Shown here one piece after another: positions 1 to 6,947 of a DNA stretch of 9,658 nt (its first letter is position 1; each line of letters starts with the position of its first letter). This stretch comes from Calditrichota bacterium (GTDB lineage: Bacteria > Calditrichota > Calditrichia > RBG-13-44-9), in contig JAJRXE010000368.1 in the NCBI GenBank assembly GCA_024276455.1, positions 1-9,658 on the forward strand, given 5' to 3'. Under the pieces are notes generated by a model. That model was not told the DNA's origin, searched no databases, and saw only the letters and a program-made list of their open reading frames with translations. A program made the position numbers and the translations under genes.

Positions 1-360
1 CAGCGCCGCCACGGCACCGGCGTTGTGGGTCGGTCCGTGCATCACCGAGGCATCCAATTGCACCACCCCGTCTTCATTCGGCAATCCGCCGTAGCCCACC
101 GAAATATCGTTGGGATCGTCTTCGATGATATTTACCCCGGCAATCACGGCATCCAGGGGATCGGCCCCCTTCCGAAGGAGTTCCATGGCTTTGGCGGTTG
201 CGCGCTCGCCGTTTGCGCTGGCCACCACCACCGGATGTTTCGGCTTCACCTTGCTGCCCGCAGAAGCAATCGGAACCGCCTTCCCCAGCCAGGGAGTTAC
301 CAGCGCCCCTGCCCCGGCCGCCAGCGAACCTTTCAAAAAATCTCGGCGTTTAATGCTCAT
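1..360 (-). CDS. N4-(beta-N-acetylglucosaminyl)-L-asparaginase (glycosylasparaginase), N-terminal 120 residues, cut by window edge
   Basis: Probable Ntn-hydrolase that cleaves the amide bond of GlcNAc-asparagine or related beta-aspartyl substrates. The protein starts MSIKRRDFLKGS, a twin-arginine signal (RRDFLK, residues 5-10) followed by an Ala/Gly-rich hydrophobic stretch to about residue 34, so it should be exported folded by the Tat system. Residues 87-107 contain SVGYGGLPNEDGVVQLDAS, which closely resembles the glycosylasparaginase N-terminal signature (VGxGGxPxExGxxxLDA). The next part, HGPTHNAGAVAAL, also fits that alpha subunit. The catalytic Thr at the autocleavage site lies beyond the left edge and cannot be checked. 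The ATG is preceded by AGGAGG and overlaps the last 11 bases of the upstream ParB-like gene, indicating translational coupling. A plain isoaspartyl peptidase is the main alternative. Confidence 0.88.
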   Translation of the reverse strand, partial: MSIKRRDFLKGSLAAGAGALVTPWLGKAVPIASAGSKVKPKHPVVVASANGERATAKAMELLRKGADPLDAVIAGVNIIEDDPNDISVGYGGLPNEDGVVQLDASVMHGPTHNAGAVAAL

Positions 361-1318
361 TCTCTGCCTCCTCTGGTAATTGATTTATTGCCTCCCAAAT
401 TTCTTTCAGTTTCCGAACCACGGCGGGTTGCAAAATCCGCTGCTGCAACCGCTCTTCGTTCTCCCCCAAACGGAGGGTTAATAGCAAATAAGGACTCTCC
501 AGACTCCGATCCCAGGAGACCTTCAGCATCCCGGGAAAATCTCGTTCCAATCCCACCGCTTTTTCCTGTACCCGCTGCTGTATTTTGTGTAAAAGCGGAA
601 ATCGCGTCTTCGCCACTATTTTTTTGATTTCCTGTACCTTTTGTTGAGGCGTCCGGGCAGATTCCAGCACCGTCTCAATTCCCAGATTTTTCCAGAGCTC
701 GGCGGGGGAACGACTGTCGCGCAGCGCCACATCGCGCACCTGTTCCAACAAATTGACCAGTTCCGCCCCTTTAAAATGGAGATCGGCTCCAATCCGGTAC
801 CAGGGTTCGTAATCCCCCGGGGAAAAATGCAGCAGCTTTTGCAGCATTCGCACCGAAAGATTCGAGCGATGAAAATAATCCTGCAGCCAATCCGGCAGGG
901 CGGCTACTTTACGACCGAGCTCCAGAACTCCCGGTAAATGCTCATATTCCAACCATTTCAAAACCGTGGGGACTTGAGCGGGAAAGGTACTCTCCGCCCG
1001 ATTCAACGCCAACAATTGCTCCAGAACACTCAACCCTGTACCAGTTAAATTCAAATGCAAAGCCTGCAGAAAGGCCTCTTCCAATTGGGACGGCGCAAAC
1101 AGTCGCACCGGAATTTCCTCCACCGCCCCCCGGCGGGCGGCTTCCACCCGGCGAAATCCATCCAGCAATACCACCCCCTCCTGCTCCACTCCCCAAACGG
1201 GCTGCAAAACCCCCACCGCTTTAACAGAACGCTCCAGGGAAGGGGAAACGCCCTCCCTTCGGTAGCGGAATTTTTCCGCCGAGGCAATTTCGGTTAAGGG
1301 AATGTGGCGTATCTTCAT
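350..1318 (-). CDS. ParB/sulfiredoxin-fold (ParB N-terminal domain-like) protein, divergent
   Basis: A 322-residue protein. Residues 1-75 read as a ParB N-terminal domain: MKIRHIPLTEI, then SVKAVGVLQPVWGV, then LLDGFRRVEAARRG (51-64), matching the ParB pattern of 'GvLqPi' followed by 'GeRRwrAa'. Residues 95-165 keep the general ParB order, with an LSVLEQ helix start, then LPDWLQDYFHRSNLSVRMLQKLL like the 'LP..v...i..g.ls..har.L' segment. However, the canonical ENxQR phosphate/CTP-contacting motif is replaced by ALHLNLTG (86-93), so canonical CTP-switch activity is doubtful. Residues 225-322 are charged helical sequence I do not recognise. The gene is not beside parA or an origin, so it is probably not the chromosomal partition ParB. 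It is the first gene of a unit with the asparaginase. DNA binding or a regulatory role is possible; the true function is unknown. Confidence 0.72.
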   Translation of the reverse strand: MKIRHIPLTEIASAEKFRYRREGVSPSLERSVKAVGVLQPVWGVEQEGVVLLDGFRRVEAARRGAVEEIPVRLFAPSQLEEAFLQALHLNLTGTGLSVLEQLLALNRAESTFPAQVPTVLKWLEYEHLPGVLELGRKVAALPDWLQDYFHRSNLSVRMLQKLLHFSPGDYEPWYRIGADLHFKGAELVNLLEQVRDVALRDSRSPAELWKNLGIETVLESARTPQQKVQEIKKIVAKTRFPLLHKIQQRVQEKAVGLERDFPGMLKVSWDRSLESPYLLLTLRLGENEERLQQRILQPAVVRKLKEIWEAINQLPEEAENEH

Positions 1319-1482
1319 TGATCTTCCCGGGTAAATCTTGCAGAAAAATTCCGGATTTCCTTAAATCTAAATTTAAGCGAAAAGCGGATCGATGGGAAGA
1401 AATAATCAAATTTTTACCATTTTTTTACGAACCGCCCGTCTTGTATCCAAAATATTGAATAACTTCCCAAACAACCATCATA

Positions 1483-1510
1483 ATATTACACTATTCATGA
1501 ATCCTATCAA
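1483..1510 (-). promoter_or_regulatory. Candidate promoter for the ParB-like/asparaginase unit, with a palindrome in its spacer
   Basis: Read on the minus strand, TTGATA (1510-1505, 5 of 6 matches to the -35 consensus) is followed after 16 bases by TAATAT (1488-1483, 4 of 6 to -10). The perfect 10-bp palindrome ATTCATGAAT occupies 1493-1502, inside the spacer, which is a usual place for a repressor site. Its half-sites resemble ARG-box halves (TGAAT/ATTCA) but face the opposite way and lack the four-base centre, so it is not a canonical ArgR site. Transcription would start near 1475, leaving a leader of roughly 155 bases. The call rests on sequence pattern alone. Confidence 0.33.
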
Positions 1511-1762
1511 TAAATTTTAGTTTTTAAACTCCCGGTTGCTTTTCGGGAATTTTCCCCTTATTTTTCGCCTCAAGATGGAAGTGCAAAAAGGAAGCGTTAC
1601 TTTGGCAGCTAAACGGTTAAATCATTTCGTCAGCTTTTCGATGTCCGGATGGGAGAACGCCCGTTTCTTCTTTTCCGGCCTTCAGATTCCTTCCCATCTC
1701 TCTGCATTACCTCTGAACACCCGTCGTAACATCCGCCGTAGGCCCTAACGGGTCTACACTAT

Positions 1763-1791
1763 TTAACATTTGACATATCAGCAACTGTATT
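1763..1791 (+). promoter_or_regulatory. Candidate sigma-70-type promoter of the arginine operon
   Basis: TTAACA at 1763-1768 (5 of 6 to -35), a 17-base spacer, then TGTATT at 1786-1791 (4 of 6 to -10). A perfect TTGACA lies at 1770-1775 but has no good -10 at 16-18 bases, so I prefer the first pair. Transcription would begin near 1798, giving a leader of about 80 bases before the first gene and placing the small hairpin at 1812-1827 in the transcript. Confidence 0.4.
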
Positions 1792-1811
1792 CCGCAAAAT
1801 TCTAAAAAAGC

Positions 1812-1827
1812 AGACCGATCCCGGTCT
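1812..1827 (+). promoter_or_regulatory. Small leader hairpin ahead of the arginine operon
   Basis: AGACCG (1812-1817) pairs perfectly with CGGTCT (1822-1827) around the loop ATCC. An alternative longer pairing of AGCAG (1810-1814) with CTGCT (1833-1837) would compete with part of this stem. No U-run follows, so it is not a terminator as it stands. It could be a processing or stability element, or chance. Confidence 0.3.
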
Positions 1828-1880
1828 TGTTACTGCTGTCTGTTCCAGGGAATGTTCGTTCTTAAACAGGGGTGTTTCTC

Positions 1881-2588
1881 ATGAAATACGGTTTCAAAAA
1901 AGTGCACGGAGACTTTGTGTTAACATCGACCAACGAATCTCACGTCCGGTACGCCGAGGAGATTTCCCGACTGCTGGCCGAAAGCGCCCGCCAGCGCGGC
2001 ATTGGAATTGCCAGGCGATCGCCCAAATATCTGGCGGAAAAAATCCGGGAAGGGAAAGCGGTGATTGCCTTTCACAAGGACGGAAGGTTGGCCGGTTTCA
2101 CCTACATCGAAACCTGGAGTCACAGTCGCTACATTGCCAATTCCGGCCTGATTGTGGTTCCCGAGTTTCGAGGACACAAATTAGGGAAACAGCTTAAACT
2201 GGCCTCGTTTACCCTCTCCCGGAAGAACTTTCCGGAGGCCAAAATTTTTTCCATTACCACCAGCCCGGCCGTCATGAAAATGAACACCGAGCTGGGATTC
2301 CGACCGGTTCCTTACACCGAATTAACCACCGAAGACCGTTTCTGGCACGGCTGCCGTTCCTGTCCCAACTACGAAATACTGACCCGGAACCAATACCGCT
2401 TGTGCCTGTGCACGGGGCTGCTGTTCGATCCGGCGGAACAGCGGAAAATGAATGCCTCCTGCTTACCGCTGCGCGAACGGTTGAAGCAAACCCGCCTATT
2501 CCACCTCCTTCACAGCGCATTGGTGAGATTATTGGAACGATTTACCCTGCAACCAGGAGGAGGAATTTCTCATGACCCCAAAAAATAA
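1881..2588 (+). CDS. GNAT-family N-acylglutamate synthase (first step of arginine synthesis), argA-like
   Basis: A 235-residue GNAT acyltransferase leading the arg operon, probably making N-acetylglutamate, or N-succinylglutamate as in Bacteroidetes, from glutamate and the acyl-CoA. Residues 22-142 form the GNAT fold. The acyl-CoA loop is IVVPEFRGHKLGKQL (91-105), with R97, G98 and G102 in the Q/RxxGxG/A position, and motif B is MNTELGF (134-140). Residues 150-178 hold a cysteine pattern, HGCRSCPN (C158, C161) and LCLC (C175, C177), which may bind metal. The amino-acid-kinase domain that senses arginine in classical ArgA is absent. I chose the ATG at 1881 because AGGGG (1868-1872) sits 8 bases upstream; the in-frame GTG at 1872 lies inside that ribosome site. 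Its end overlaps argC by 17 bases. Family is certain; substrate is inferred from context. Confidence 0.82.
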   Translation: MKYGFKKVHGDFVLTSTNESHVRYAEEISRLLAESARQRGIGIARRSPKYLAEKIREGKAVIAFHKDGRLAGFTYIETWSHSRYIANSGLIVVPEFRGHKLGKQLKLASFTLSRKNFPEAKIFSITTSPAVMKMNTELGFRPVPYTELTTEDRFWHGCRSCPNYEILTRNQYRLCLCTGLLFDPAEQRKMNASCLPLRERLKQTRLFHLLHSALVRLLERFTLQPGGGISHDPKK

Positions 2589-3555
2589 AATACGTGCCGC
2601 AATTGTAGGAGCCTCGGGTTACACCGGCGGAGAGCTGCTGCGGCTTTTACTGCACCATCCGCAGGTGGAAATCGTCTCCGCTTACAGTCGCCAATACGCC
2701 GGCGAACCGGTTCATCGGGTGCATCCCGACTTGTTGGGCGAAACCGATCTTCTTTTCTCCGCCACGGTCGATCCGGAGGTGGAGGTGGTTTTTTTGAGTC
2801 TGGGACACGGGGTCTCCCGCACTTTTCTGCGCGAACACCCCTTTCCGGGAGAGGTCAAACTCATTGATTTAAGCCGCGACTTCCGGTTGCCGTCTCCCGA
2901 AAATCCCGACTTTGTTTACGGGCTGCCGGAACTGCAGCGGGAGCTTATTCGCCGGGCTAATCGGGTGGCCAATCCCGGCTGTTTTGCTACCGCTATTCAG
3001 CTGGCTTTGCTGCCTCTGGCCGCTAATCAGTTATTACCAGCGGAAGTGCACATTCACGCCATTACCGGTTCCACCGGTGCGGGGAAAGAAATGCGCCCGA
3101 CCACCCATTTCACCTGGCGTCACAACAACCTTTCCGTGTACAACCCGTTCACCCATCCTCACCTCCCGGAGATTGAGCGTACGCTCCGCCAGCTGCAACC
3201 CCGCCTCCACCCGAAGTTGCGCTTTGTGCCTTACCGGGGAAATTTCACCCGCGGAATTTTTGCCACGCTGTATCTGAAATGCGAATTACCCGGGGAGCGG
3301 GTACAGGAAATGTACCGGGAATATTACCAAACTCACCCGTTTGTCTGGCTGAGCCCCGAGAATCCCGATCTGAAACAGGTGCTGAACACCAACCGGGCCA
3401 TCCTGTACCTGGAAAAACACGGAGACCTGCTTCTGGTGGTCAGTGCGATTGACAATCTTTTAAAAGGAGCGTCCGGGCAGGCGGTGCAAAACATGAATCT
3501 CATGTTCGGGTTACCGGAAACCAGCGGACTGCAATTAAAAGCGGTGGCTTTTTAA
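2572..3555 (+). CDS. argC: N-acetyl-gamma-glutamyl-phosphate reductase
   Basis: A cytosolic NADPH-dependent reductase that converts N-acyl-gamma-glutamyl phosphate to the semialdehyde, the third step of arginine synthesis. Of 327 residues, the Rossmann motif GASGYTGGEL lies at 13-22, followed by LIDLSRDFRL (98-107). The catalytic cysteine is in NPGCFAT (C137). The substrate and dimer region has GSTGAGKEMRP and the family signature HPHLPEI, with the C-terminal GNFTRGIFATLY. Length matches the short ArgC found in Bacteroidetes-type operons, while many other bacterial ArgC proteins are about 20 residues longer. Its ATG follows the strong site AGGAGGAGG, which is embedded in the argA-like gene, so the two are translationally coupled. 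All expected motifs are intact. Confidence 0.97.
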   Translation: MTPKNKIRAAIVGASGYTGGELLRLLLHHPQVEIVSAYSRQYAGEPVHRVHPDLLGETDLLFSATVDPEVEVVFLSLGHGVSRTFLREHPFPGEVKLIDLSRDFRLPSPENPDFVYGLPELQRELIRRANRVANPGCFATAIQLALLPLAANQLLPAEVHIHAITGSTGAGKEMRPTTHFTWRHNNLSVYNPFTHPHLPEIERTLRQLQPRLHPKLRFVPYRGNFTRGIFATLYLKCELPGERVQEMYREYYQTHPFVWLSPENPDLKQVLNTNRAILYLEKHGDLLLVVSAIDNLLKGASGQAVQNMNLMFGLPETSGLQLKAVAF

Positions 3556-3571
3556 CAGAAGGAAATTTAAC

Positions 3572-4399
3572 ATGAGCGAGATATTGGTGGTGAAAATCGG
3601 CGGGGAGGTGTTGGACAAACCGGACAATCTCCAGCCATTTTTGCAGAGCTTTGCGCGCCTTCCGGCTCCGAAAATTCTGGTGCACGGAGGCGGTATACTT
3701 GCCAGCCGAATGGCAAGGCAGCTCGGCATCACGCCTCGAATGGTCAACGGTCGCCGCATCACCGATGCCGCCATGCTGGAGGTGGCCATCATGGTGTATG
3801 CCGGATTGCTGAACAAGCGAATCGTGGCCGGACTGCAGCGTCTGGAATGTCCGGCCATCGGATTAACGGGGGCGGATGCCGGAAGCATTCGGGCGGTGAG
3901 GCGTCCACCACAACCCATTGACTTCGGTTACGTGGGCGATGTGGAAAAAGTCAACGTTTCAATCCTCCGCTTGCTTCTGGACGCAGAGCTTGTGCCGGTG
4001 TTTGCCCCGCTGACTTACAGCCAGGAGGGAGATGTGTTAAACACCAACGCCGACACCATTGCCACGGCGCTGGCCCGCGCTTTGAGCAAGAGCTTCCCCA
4101 CCCGGCTATTTTTCTGCCTCGACGTGCCGGGGGTATTGCACGATCCGGAGAACCAGCAGACCCTCATTCCCCGACTTTCCCGCTCCCGGTACCAGCATCT
4201 GAAGGAAAACGGCCTCATTCGAGGCGGTATGATTCCCAAACTGGACAACGGGTTTGCTGCCCTCGCAGGCGGCGTCAAACAGGTGGTTCTCTGCCATTTT
4301 CGGCAATTGGAAACCGTCACGGCCCCAAAAACCGTTCGGGGAACAGAGTTAATTCACGATAGAGACGAATCAAACAAAGGAGTACCCAACCATGAGTAA
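3572..4399 (+). CDS. argB: Acetylglutamate kinase
   Basis: Phosphorylates N-acylglutamate with ATP, step two of the pathway. The 275-residue amino-acid-kinase fold shows VKIGGEVL (7-14) with K8, the nucleotide-loop HGGG (38-41), substrate-site NGRRIT (59-64), LNTNADTIA (156-164) with N159 and D161, and GGMIPKL (218-224) with the phosphate-binding K223. It begins directly at the first beta strand and lacks the extra N-terminal helix that builds the arginine-inhibited hexamer, so it resembles the arginine-insensitive E. coli type. The start has AGAAGGAAA upstream and follows argC by 16 bases. The last 8 bases overlap argG. Whether it prefers the acetyl or the succinyl substrate cannot be read from sequence with confidence. 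Confidence 0.96.
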   Translation: MSEILVVKIGGEVLDKPDNLQPFLQSFARLPAPKILVHGGGILASRMARQLGITPRMVNGRRITDAAMLEVAIMVYAGLLNKRIVAGLQRLECPAIGLTGADAGSIRAVRRPPQPIDFGYVGDVEKVNVSILRLLLDAELVPVFAPLTYSQEGDVLNTNADTIATALARALSKSFPTRLFFCLDVPGVLHDPENQQTLIPRLSRSRYQHLKENGLIRGGMIPKLDNGFAALAGGVKQVVLCHFRQLETVTAPKTVRGTELIHDRDESNKGVPNHE

Positions 4400-5657
4400 G
4401 GAGCAAGTCATTCTGGCCTACAGCGGCGGACTGGACACCTCGGTCATTCTGAAATGGCTGGTTAACAAGGGTTACGAGGTGGTGTGTTACGTGGGCAACA
4501 TCGGGCAACAGGAAGATTTTGCCGCGGTGGAGCAAAAAGCCTATGCCACCGGTGCCAGCAATGTGTACATTGAAGACCTGCGGGAGGAATTTGTCACCGA
4601 TTTCATCTTCCCCGCCCTGCAGGGAAATGCCATTTACGAAGGGCGCTACCTGATGGGAACCGCCCTGGCCCGCCCCTTGCTGGCTAAACGGCAGATCGAA
4701 ATTGCCGAACAGGAAGCCGCCCGCTTTGTGGCTCACGGCGCCACCGGCAAAGGAAACGACCAGGTGCGATTCGAGCTCACCTATTACGCGTTGAATCCCG
4801 AAATCGAGGTGATCGCTCCCTGGCGCGATCCGGAGTTCCTGCAGCAATTTAAAGGACGCAGCGACCTGATTCGCTTCGCCCGGGAACAGGGAATTCCGGT
4901 AACCGCCACCCATTCCAAACCTTACAGCGAAGACGAAAACCTAATGCACATCAGTCACGAGGCCGGAATTCTGGAAGATCCACTCATGCGACCGGAGGAA
5001 ACCATTTTCACCCACACCGTCGCTCCCCGGGAGGCGCCGGACCGCGAGACCATTGTGGAAATTCACTTCCAGGACGGGATTCCGGTGGCCGCCATCGACC
5101 ACACCCATGAAGTGGTGAAAGACAGTCCCCTGGAACTATTCACCTACCTGAATAAAATTGCGGCCGAGAACGGGGTCGGACGGATCGACATGGTGGAGAA
5201 CCGTTACATCGGGATTAAATCGCGAGGCATTTACGAAACGCCGGGTGCCACGGTGCTCTGGATTGCCCACCGCGATCTGGAAGGGCTGGCCATGGACAAA
5301 GAGGTAATGCACCTGCGAGATATGTTGCTTCCTAAATTTGCAGAACTGATTTACAACGGCTACTGGTTCTCACCGGAAATGGATTTTATTCTCAGCGCTT
5401 TCAACAAAAGTCAGGAGTACATTAACGGCCGGGTGCTGCTCTCCCTCTACAAAGGCAACGTGCAGGTTATTGGCCGGGAATCGCCCACCTCGCTGTACGA
5501 CCGGGAACTCTCCAGCATGGATCAGGAAGGCGGTTTCGACGCCACCGATTCCACCGGATTTATTCGGATTAACGCCATCCGGCTCAAAGCGCACCATGTG
5601 GTACTGCGGAAAAAACAACCTTACGACTGGCGCAAAAATACGGGGGTGTTGCAATGA
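4392..5657 (+). CDS. argG: Argininosuccinate synthase
   Basis: Joins citrulline and aspartate using ATP to give argininosuccinate, AMP and PPi. The 421 residues begin with the N-type PPi loop AYSGGLDTS (9-17). They carry the family block HGATGKGNDQVRFE (115-128), VENRYIGIKSRGIYETPG (268-285) for the citrulline/ATP site, and a long C-terminal helix that mediates the tetramer. Several stretches match the animal-type enzyme as I remember it more closely than the usual bacterial one: GNIGQQEDF, APWRDPEFLQQFKGR and DENLMHISHEAGILEDP. The start is set by AAAGGAG (4376-4382), 9 bases upstream, and overlaps argB by 8 bases. The stop overlaps argH by 4 bases. No disrupted motifs are seen. Confidence 0.97.
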   Translation: MSKEQVILAYSGGLDTSVILKWLVNKGYEVVCYVGNIGQQEDFAAVEQKAYATGASNVYIEDLREEFVTDFIFPALQGNAIYEGRYLMGTALARPLLAKRQIEIAEQEAARFVAHGATGKGNDQVRFELTYYALNPEIEVIAPWRDPEFLQQFKGRSDLIRFAREQGIPVTATHSKPYSEDENLMHISHEAGILEDPLMRPEETIFTHTVAPREAPDRETIVEIHFQDGIPVAAIDHTHEVVKDSPLELFTYLNKIAAENGVGRIDMVENRYIGIKSRGIYETPGATVLWIAHRDLEGLAMDKEVMHLRDMLLPKFAELIYNGYWFSPEMDFILSAFNKSQEYINGRVLLSLYKGNVQVIGRESPTSLYDRELSSMDQEGGFDATDSTGFIRINAIRLKAHHVVLRKKQPYDWRKNTGVLQ

Positions 5658-6844
5658 GACTGTGGGAAAAGGGAGTGCCCGTGCATGAAAAAATCCTGGC
5701 CTTTACGGCGGGGGAAGATCCGGCGCTGGACCTGGAACTGATTCCTTACGATTGCCGGGCGTCGCAGGCGCATGCCCGCATGCTGGGTAAAATCGGGATT
5801 CTGAGCCCATCGGAAGTAGAGGCGCTTTGCCAGACACTCGGCGAAATCCAGGAGCTGGCGGAACGCGGCGAATTCGAAATTTCTCCCGAAGACGAAGACG
5901 GACATACGGCGATTGAGAACTACCTGACTTCTAAATTAGGAGAAATCGGTAAAAAAATCCACACCGCTCGCTCCCGAAACGACCAGGTGCTTACCGCCCT
6001 GCGTCTCTATTACCGCGACCAGCTGAGCCAAATCGAGCAAGGCATTCGCCGGTTACAAACCGTCCTGGAAACTTTCTCTCGCCGCCACCGCGACATCCCC
6101 CTTCCGGGGTACACGCACACCCGCAAAGCCATGCCTTTTACCGTGGACCAATGGGCCAGCGCCTTTCGAGAGGCTTTTGCGGACGATTTGACCATGCTCC
6201 GGGCAGTGAAGGAATTGGTGGATCAATCCCCGGCCGGCAGCGGCGCCGGATTCGGCATTCCTCTGGAAATTGACCGGGAAATGCTCGCCCGGGAGCTTCA
6301 CTTTCCTCGTTTACAGCGCAACCCTCTCTACGTCCAGAACAGCCGGGGAAAATTCGAAGCCACCCTGCTTCACGGACTGGGATTCGTTCAATTCGATCTC
6401 AATAAACTGGCCAGCGACCTGATTTTTTTCACCCTGCCGGAATTGGGCTACTTTACCCTGCCCGAAACGCTGACCACCGGAAGCTCCATTATGCCGCACA
6501 AAAAAAATCCCGACGCACTGGAACTACTCCGCGCCTATTACCACCGCTTGCTCGGGCTGGAAATCCAGGTCCAGTCCCTGAGCGCCAATCTAATCAGCGG
6601 TTACCACCGCGATCTGCAATTAACCAAAGGGCCGGTCATGGAAGCCTTTCGCATTGTGGAAGCCTCTCTGGAGGTCACGACCCTGATTTTCGAGGGCCTG
6701 AAAGTTCAGGAAGAGCACTGCCGCCAGGCGCTCACCCCGGAAATGTACGCCACCCACGAAGTTTACCAGCTGGTAGCGCGGGGAATCCCTTTTCGGGAAG
6801 CTTACCGCCGGGTGGCAGAAAAACAGCGCCGCTCCGGGCGCTAA
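5654..6844 (+). CDS. argH: Argininosuccinate lyase, C-terminally short
   Basis: Splits argininosuccinate into arginine and fumarate, the last step. It starts MRLWEKG, typical of the family. It has HTARSRNDQ (103-111), PGYTHTRKAMP (151-161) with the catalytic-region T154/H155, and the fumarase-superfamily signature GSSIMPHKKNPD (276-287) with the catalytic serine. Length is 396 residues against about 445-460 in E. coli and Bacteroides ArgH. It stops just after ARGIPFREAYRRV, where those proteins continue for about 50 more residues in the third helical domain. The other two frames downstream do not restore a recognisable tail, so I see no simple frameshift. All catalytic motifs precede the missing part, so activity is likely. 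There is no strong ribosome site, and the ATGA overlap suggests coupling to argG. Confidence 0.94.
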   Translation: MRLWEKGVPVHEKILAFTAGEDPALDLELIPYDCRASQAHARMLGKIGILSPSEVEALCQTLGEIQELAERGEFEISPEDEDGHTAIENYLTSKLGEIGKKIHTARSRNDQVLTALRLYYRDQLSQIEQGIRRLQTVLETFSRRHRDIPLPGYTHTRKAMPFTVDQWASAFREAFADDLTMLRAVKELVDQSPAGSGAGFGIPLEIDREMLARELHFPRLQRNPLYVQNSRGKFEATLLHGLGFVQFDLNKLASDLIFFTLPELGYFTLPETLTTGSSIMPHKKNPDALELLRAYYHRLLGLEIQVQSLSANLISGYHRDLQLTKGPVMEAFRIVEASLEVTTLIFEGLKVQEEHCRQALTPEMYATHEVYQLVARGIPFREAYRRVAEKQRRSGR

Positions 6845-6947
6845 TCTCCTCCCTCGAATAAGCAGCGGAATACGGATACTGCTATTGCCGCAAGTCCGCT
6901 GTGCCGCAAATTCCGGGGGAGTAAAAACTCCATGGCATTTACAGTTA

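Larger units (their letters stand above)
1319..1880. other. Divergent intergenic control region (562 bp), no convincing gene
   Basis: This gap separates the leftward ParB-like/asparaginase unit from the rightward arg operon. Positions 1340-1530 are AT-rich, with A/T runs and a palindrome at 1493-1502. Positions 1560-1750 are of mixed composition. Positions 1755-1880 form the promoter and leader of the arg operon. A 70-codon TTG-start reading frame at 1536-1748 exists, but it has no clear ribosome site and no recognisable domain. Weak inverted repeats include TCCCG/CGGGA at 1530-1548 and ACCCGT/ACGGGT at 1719-1753. I see no tRNA, no transposon end and no riboswitch class that I recognise. Confidence 0.7.

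Noticed and set aside
25..627. 200-codon plus-strand frame opposite the asparaginase and ParB-like genes
   Set aside because: It is antisense to two well-supported overlapping genes, and its protein is rich in Pro, His and Arg, as expected of a shadow frame.
350..1318. Chromosomal partition ParB and a nearby replication origin
   Set aside because: There is no parA, no parS-like 16-bp site, no DnaA boxes and no origin-type genes, and the ENxQR motif is missing.
1493..1502. ATTCATGAAT as a true ArgR operator (ARG box)
   Set aside because: The known ARG box is TGAAT-4 bases-ATTCA. Here the halves are reversed and adjacent and no second box is nearby, so I keep it only as a generic palindrome.
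1536..1748. Open frame of 70 codons on the plus strand in the divergent gap, starting at TTG
   Set aside because: No clear ribosome site, no recognised domain, unusual composition, and it lies in a promoter-bearing gap. It could be a relic, but I cannot support it as a gene.
4317..4913. 198-codon minus-strand frame opposite argG
   Set aside because: It lies fully antisense to conserved argB/argG coding sequence and shows no domain.
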